Assembly: GCA_037176845.1 (NCBI GenBank)
Contig: JAYKXP010000011.1
Coordinates: forward strand, 858,116 to 922,115
DNA length: 64,000 nucleotides
Direction of reading: 5' to 3'
Source of the DNA: Paramarasmius palmivorus
Lineage: Eukaryota; Basidiomycota; Agaricomycetes; Agaricales; Marasmiaceae
How positions within the stretch are numbered: the stretch's first letter is position 1; every line of letters begins with the position of its first letter. The notes under the pieces were generated by a model. It did not search any database. It saw only the letters and a program-made list of their open reading frames with translations, and was not told where the DNA came from. A program made the position numbers and the translations under genes. This document shows, in pieces, positions 62,444 through 64,000 of this stretch.

Positions 62444-64000
62444 CCCCCCACGCCATAAGCATATTCCTCCTGGGTAATGGATGTGAATACCGTGCTCGGG
62501 GAGAGAACAGAAACCGAACTCCGAGTATTCATCCTTCGCACATCGTCGTATTTGAGAACAGAGTGATCTGCAGGCGTCGTCGTCGGAATGTATTGGAGCA
62601 GTGTAGCCATCGCAGGTATATAGATTCACCCCTGCCTCACCAACACGTTCGCAAGCCTCTCCCCCTTCTACGATGTCCTGGAACAGTTGCTTGTGTAGAA
62701 TCTTCGCCGCTTCGAGTTGATAGAACGAGGTCTACGTTTACATCTGAATCTCGTAAGGAACTGACACCTCAAGAGCAACATACCTGGGCCTTCCGAAATA
62801 GAATGTCTATGCCTTGAACAGTGTCTGCCTCAATTCCCGCGTAATGCACATATTCATCTGCTGCTCTGGCCACCCGATGGTGTGTACTAGCACCAAACAA
62901 AACATAGAACCAGAGTTCCAAAGTCCATACCCTCGCCTCGTCTAAACAGCATGACGCCTTAGCCCAGCTGTAAAGTATCCGCCATATTCCTGGAGACATA
63001 CTGAGAAATACCCCAAATGCAATAAGTCACCTGGTCACTTGTTAGGTCATGTGGACTGCCTGAATCGTGGCCTGGTAACATACCAATTGACCTCTTCATA
63101 TTACGTATATGTAAAATACTGCACTTTGCAGCGTTCTATTACATCACAGGGTAGGCCTGTGACGCTCTACCCCAGTTCTTGCGGGTATGTCATGGTTCTT
63201 CGGTGTTTAGCGACACGTCCCACGGTAATGGTTTAACAGTAGCGGTGATGTTGAATTCAGCCACCCACCTTGCGAGGTGACATACGTTCACCCTCTGGGA
63301 CGTTAGTCACACCAATCCCTCGAACTCGCTCCCGAAATTCAGGTTCACTATTCCGGGCGAATATTAGTTTCCGGCGACATTGTTCCTCTTCCGTACGTCC
63401 AAGGCATGCTGAACAAGGTTGCTGTCCTGGAAAGGGTAAACAAATGTGCTCCAGATGTTGTCGAATATCTTTCTCGTAGCGCTCTTTCTCCTCCCGATGA
63501 AGTATGGTGCGGTCAAGTATGTTCCTGAGAGGCCCAGGTATCTCAAGATTCTCGTATAGGGTCTTCCCGGTTTTTCGATCCCTCTTTTTGCGCAATTTCC
63601 TCAACTCTCGCCCTAAGTCTCGATAAAGTTCTTCTGGATCAGTCTCGGCAACCTGTACTTAGGTCAGCCCTTTTCGAAACACGGTTCAGGTGGCTGACCT
63701 GGTAATCTAAAGCTCGTAGATAGTATCCCAACCACCTATGCCAAGCTACCAAGAAATTGGCCAGGCTAATCGGCAGAAGAAGGACCGCGTAAGGCTGCGA
63801 TGGAGCGAGAATGAGCCTCTGGGTTGTCCGACAAGGGCTTGAAGCAGCTCTCGTCCCTTCGCCAAGTGATTTTGTACCACCCTGGACCCAATTCTCAGCA
63901 AGTTAACAGCAGGTAAAAGGTAAACAAATTTGTTACAGATTGGATGGCTGTGGTGTGGAGTCCTCCAAAGACTTCTCCCGCCAGTTCACACCGCCATACT
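62444..64000 (-). CDS. partial Agaricomycete repetitive gene with HxD motif
   Basis: Minus strand, 5' end beyond the right edge. Exon 62731-62444 is open and joins upstream exon ending at 62784 across a 51-nt intron. It encodes QLFQDIVEGGEA, LYTCDGYTAPIHSDDDACRS and EYSEFGFCSL. The IHSDDD segment could be the HxD iron site of a 2OG dioxygenase-like domain, but this is a guess. Upstream exons carry FGASTHHRVARAADEYVHY and, at about 63651-63257, a basic RKLRKKRDRKTGK stretch and PCSACLGR. I recall this order from highly repeated mushroom proteins without a name. The 3' end is unresolved (probably continuing to about 62240). Confidence 0.45.

Noticed and set aside
1..64000. tRNA, rRNA or CRISPR features
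   Set aside because: No B-box plus A-box pair with a cloverleaf, no rRNA-like sequence and no regularly spaced repeats with unique spacers were found; only a visual search was possible.

Overview
The window is nuclear DNA of a mushroom-forming basidiomycete (Agaricomycetes). The evidence is many short introns (about 46-63 nt) with CTRAY-type branch points, fungal housekeeping genes (ribonucleotide reductase small subunit, DNA polymerase delta small subunit, TOK-type K+ channel), and several repetitive protein families that I recognise from Agaricomycete genomes. The species cannot be named from the sequence. All gene models below come from reading frames and splice sites by eye; no database was searched.

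Layout. (1) 1-2.5 kb: the 3' end of a Helitron/Pif1-type helicase and a six-exon gene of unknown function. (2) 3.5-40.4 kb: an array of 13 F-box or F-box-like genes, 12 on the plus strand and one (24.8-25.9 kb) on the minus strand. They fall into at least three paralogue groups. The array is interrupted by an Agaricomycete repetitive gene with a damaged 5' end (7.3-10.1 kb), an S-phase gene pair (POLD4-like, 10.4 kb; RNR2, 11.0 kb), a Kre6/Skn1-type GH16 tail fragment (15.2 kb), a short-chain dehydrogenase with a perfect 227-bp tandem duplication over its first exons (15.8-17.4 kb), and a T5orf172/GIY-YIG-like gene (38.3 kb). (3) 41-43.3 kb: a wrecked repetitive-element gene carrying a TA-flanked MITE, next to the tail of a CAP/PR-1 gene. 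(4) 43.7-52.9 kb: ordinary metabolic and membrane genes (NmrA-like, a nuclear-looking hypothetical, a 2OG-Fe(II) oxygenase, a TOK K+ channel, an NAD(P)-binding epimerase-like enzyme). (5) 53.3-56.8 kb: two intact copies and one broken copy of a small single-pass membrane protein gene. (6) 57.5-64 kb: repeat-rich end with a nearly intact MULE-like transposase gene (one in-frame TGA), a small protein like the RNase H1 N-terminal domain, and part of another repetitive gene running off the right edge.

The most striking signal is a recurrent hairpin. The loop GTGCAAC is constant, while the arms differ in sequence from copy to copy yet remain complementary. I find 13 copies (about 8 strong). Most lie 20-360 bp upstream of a start codon and read in the same direction as that gene. 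Between the divergent pair at 25.9/26.7 kb there are two copies, each facing its own gene. Most are upstream of F-box genes, but one is upstream of POLD4 and one upstream of the repetitive gene at 7.3 kb. This looks like an undescribed structured promoter or 5'-leader element, or the scar of an unknown mobile or recombination process.

F-box proteins are substrate receptors of SCF ubiquitin ligases, so the array probably encodes a fast-evolving set of target-recognition proteins. A functional link with the embedded RNR2 and POLD4 genes is conceivable but is only inference.
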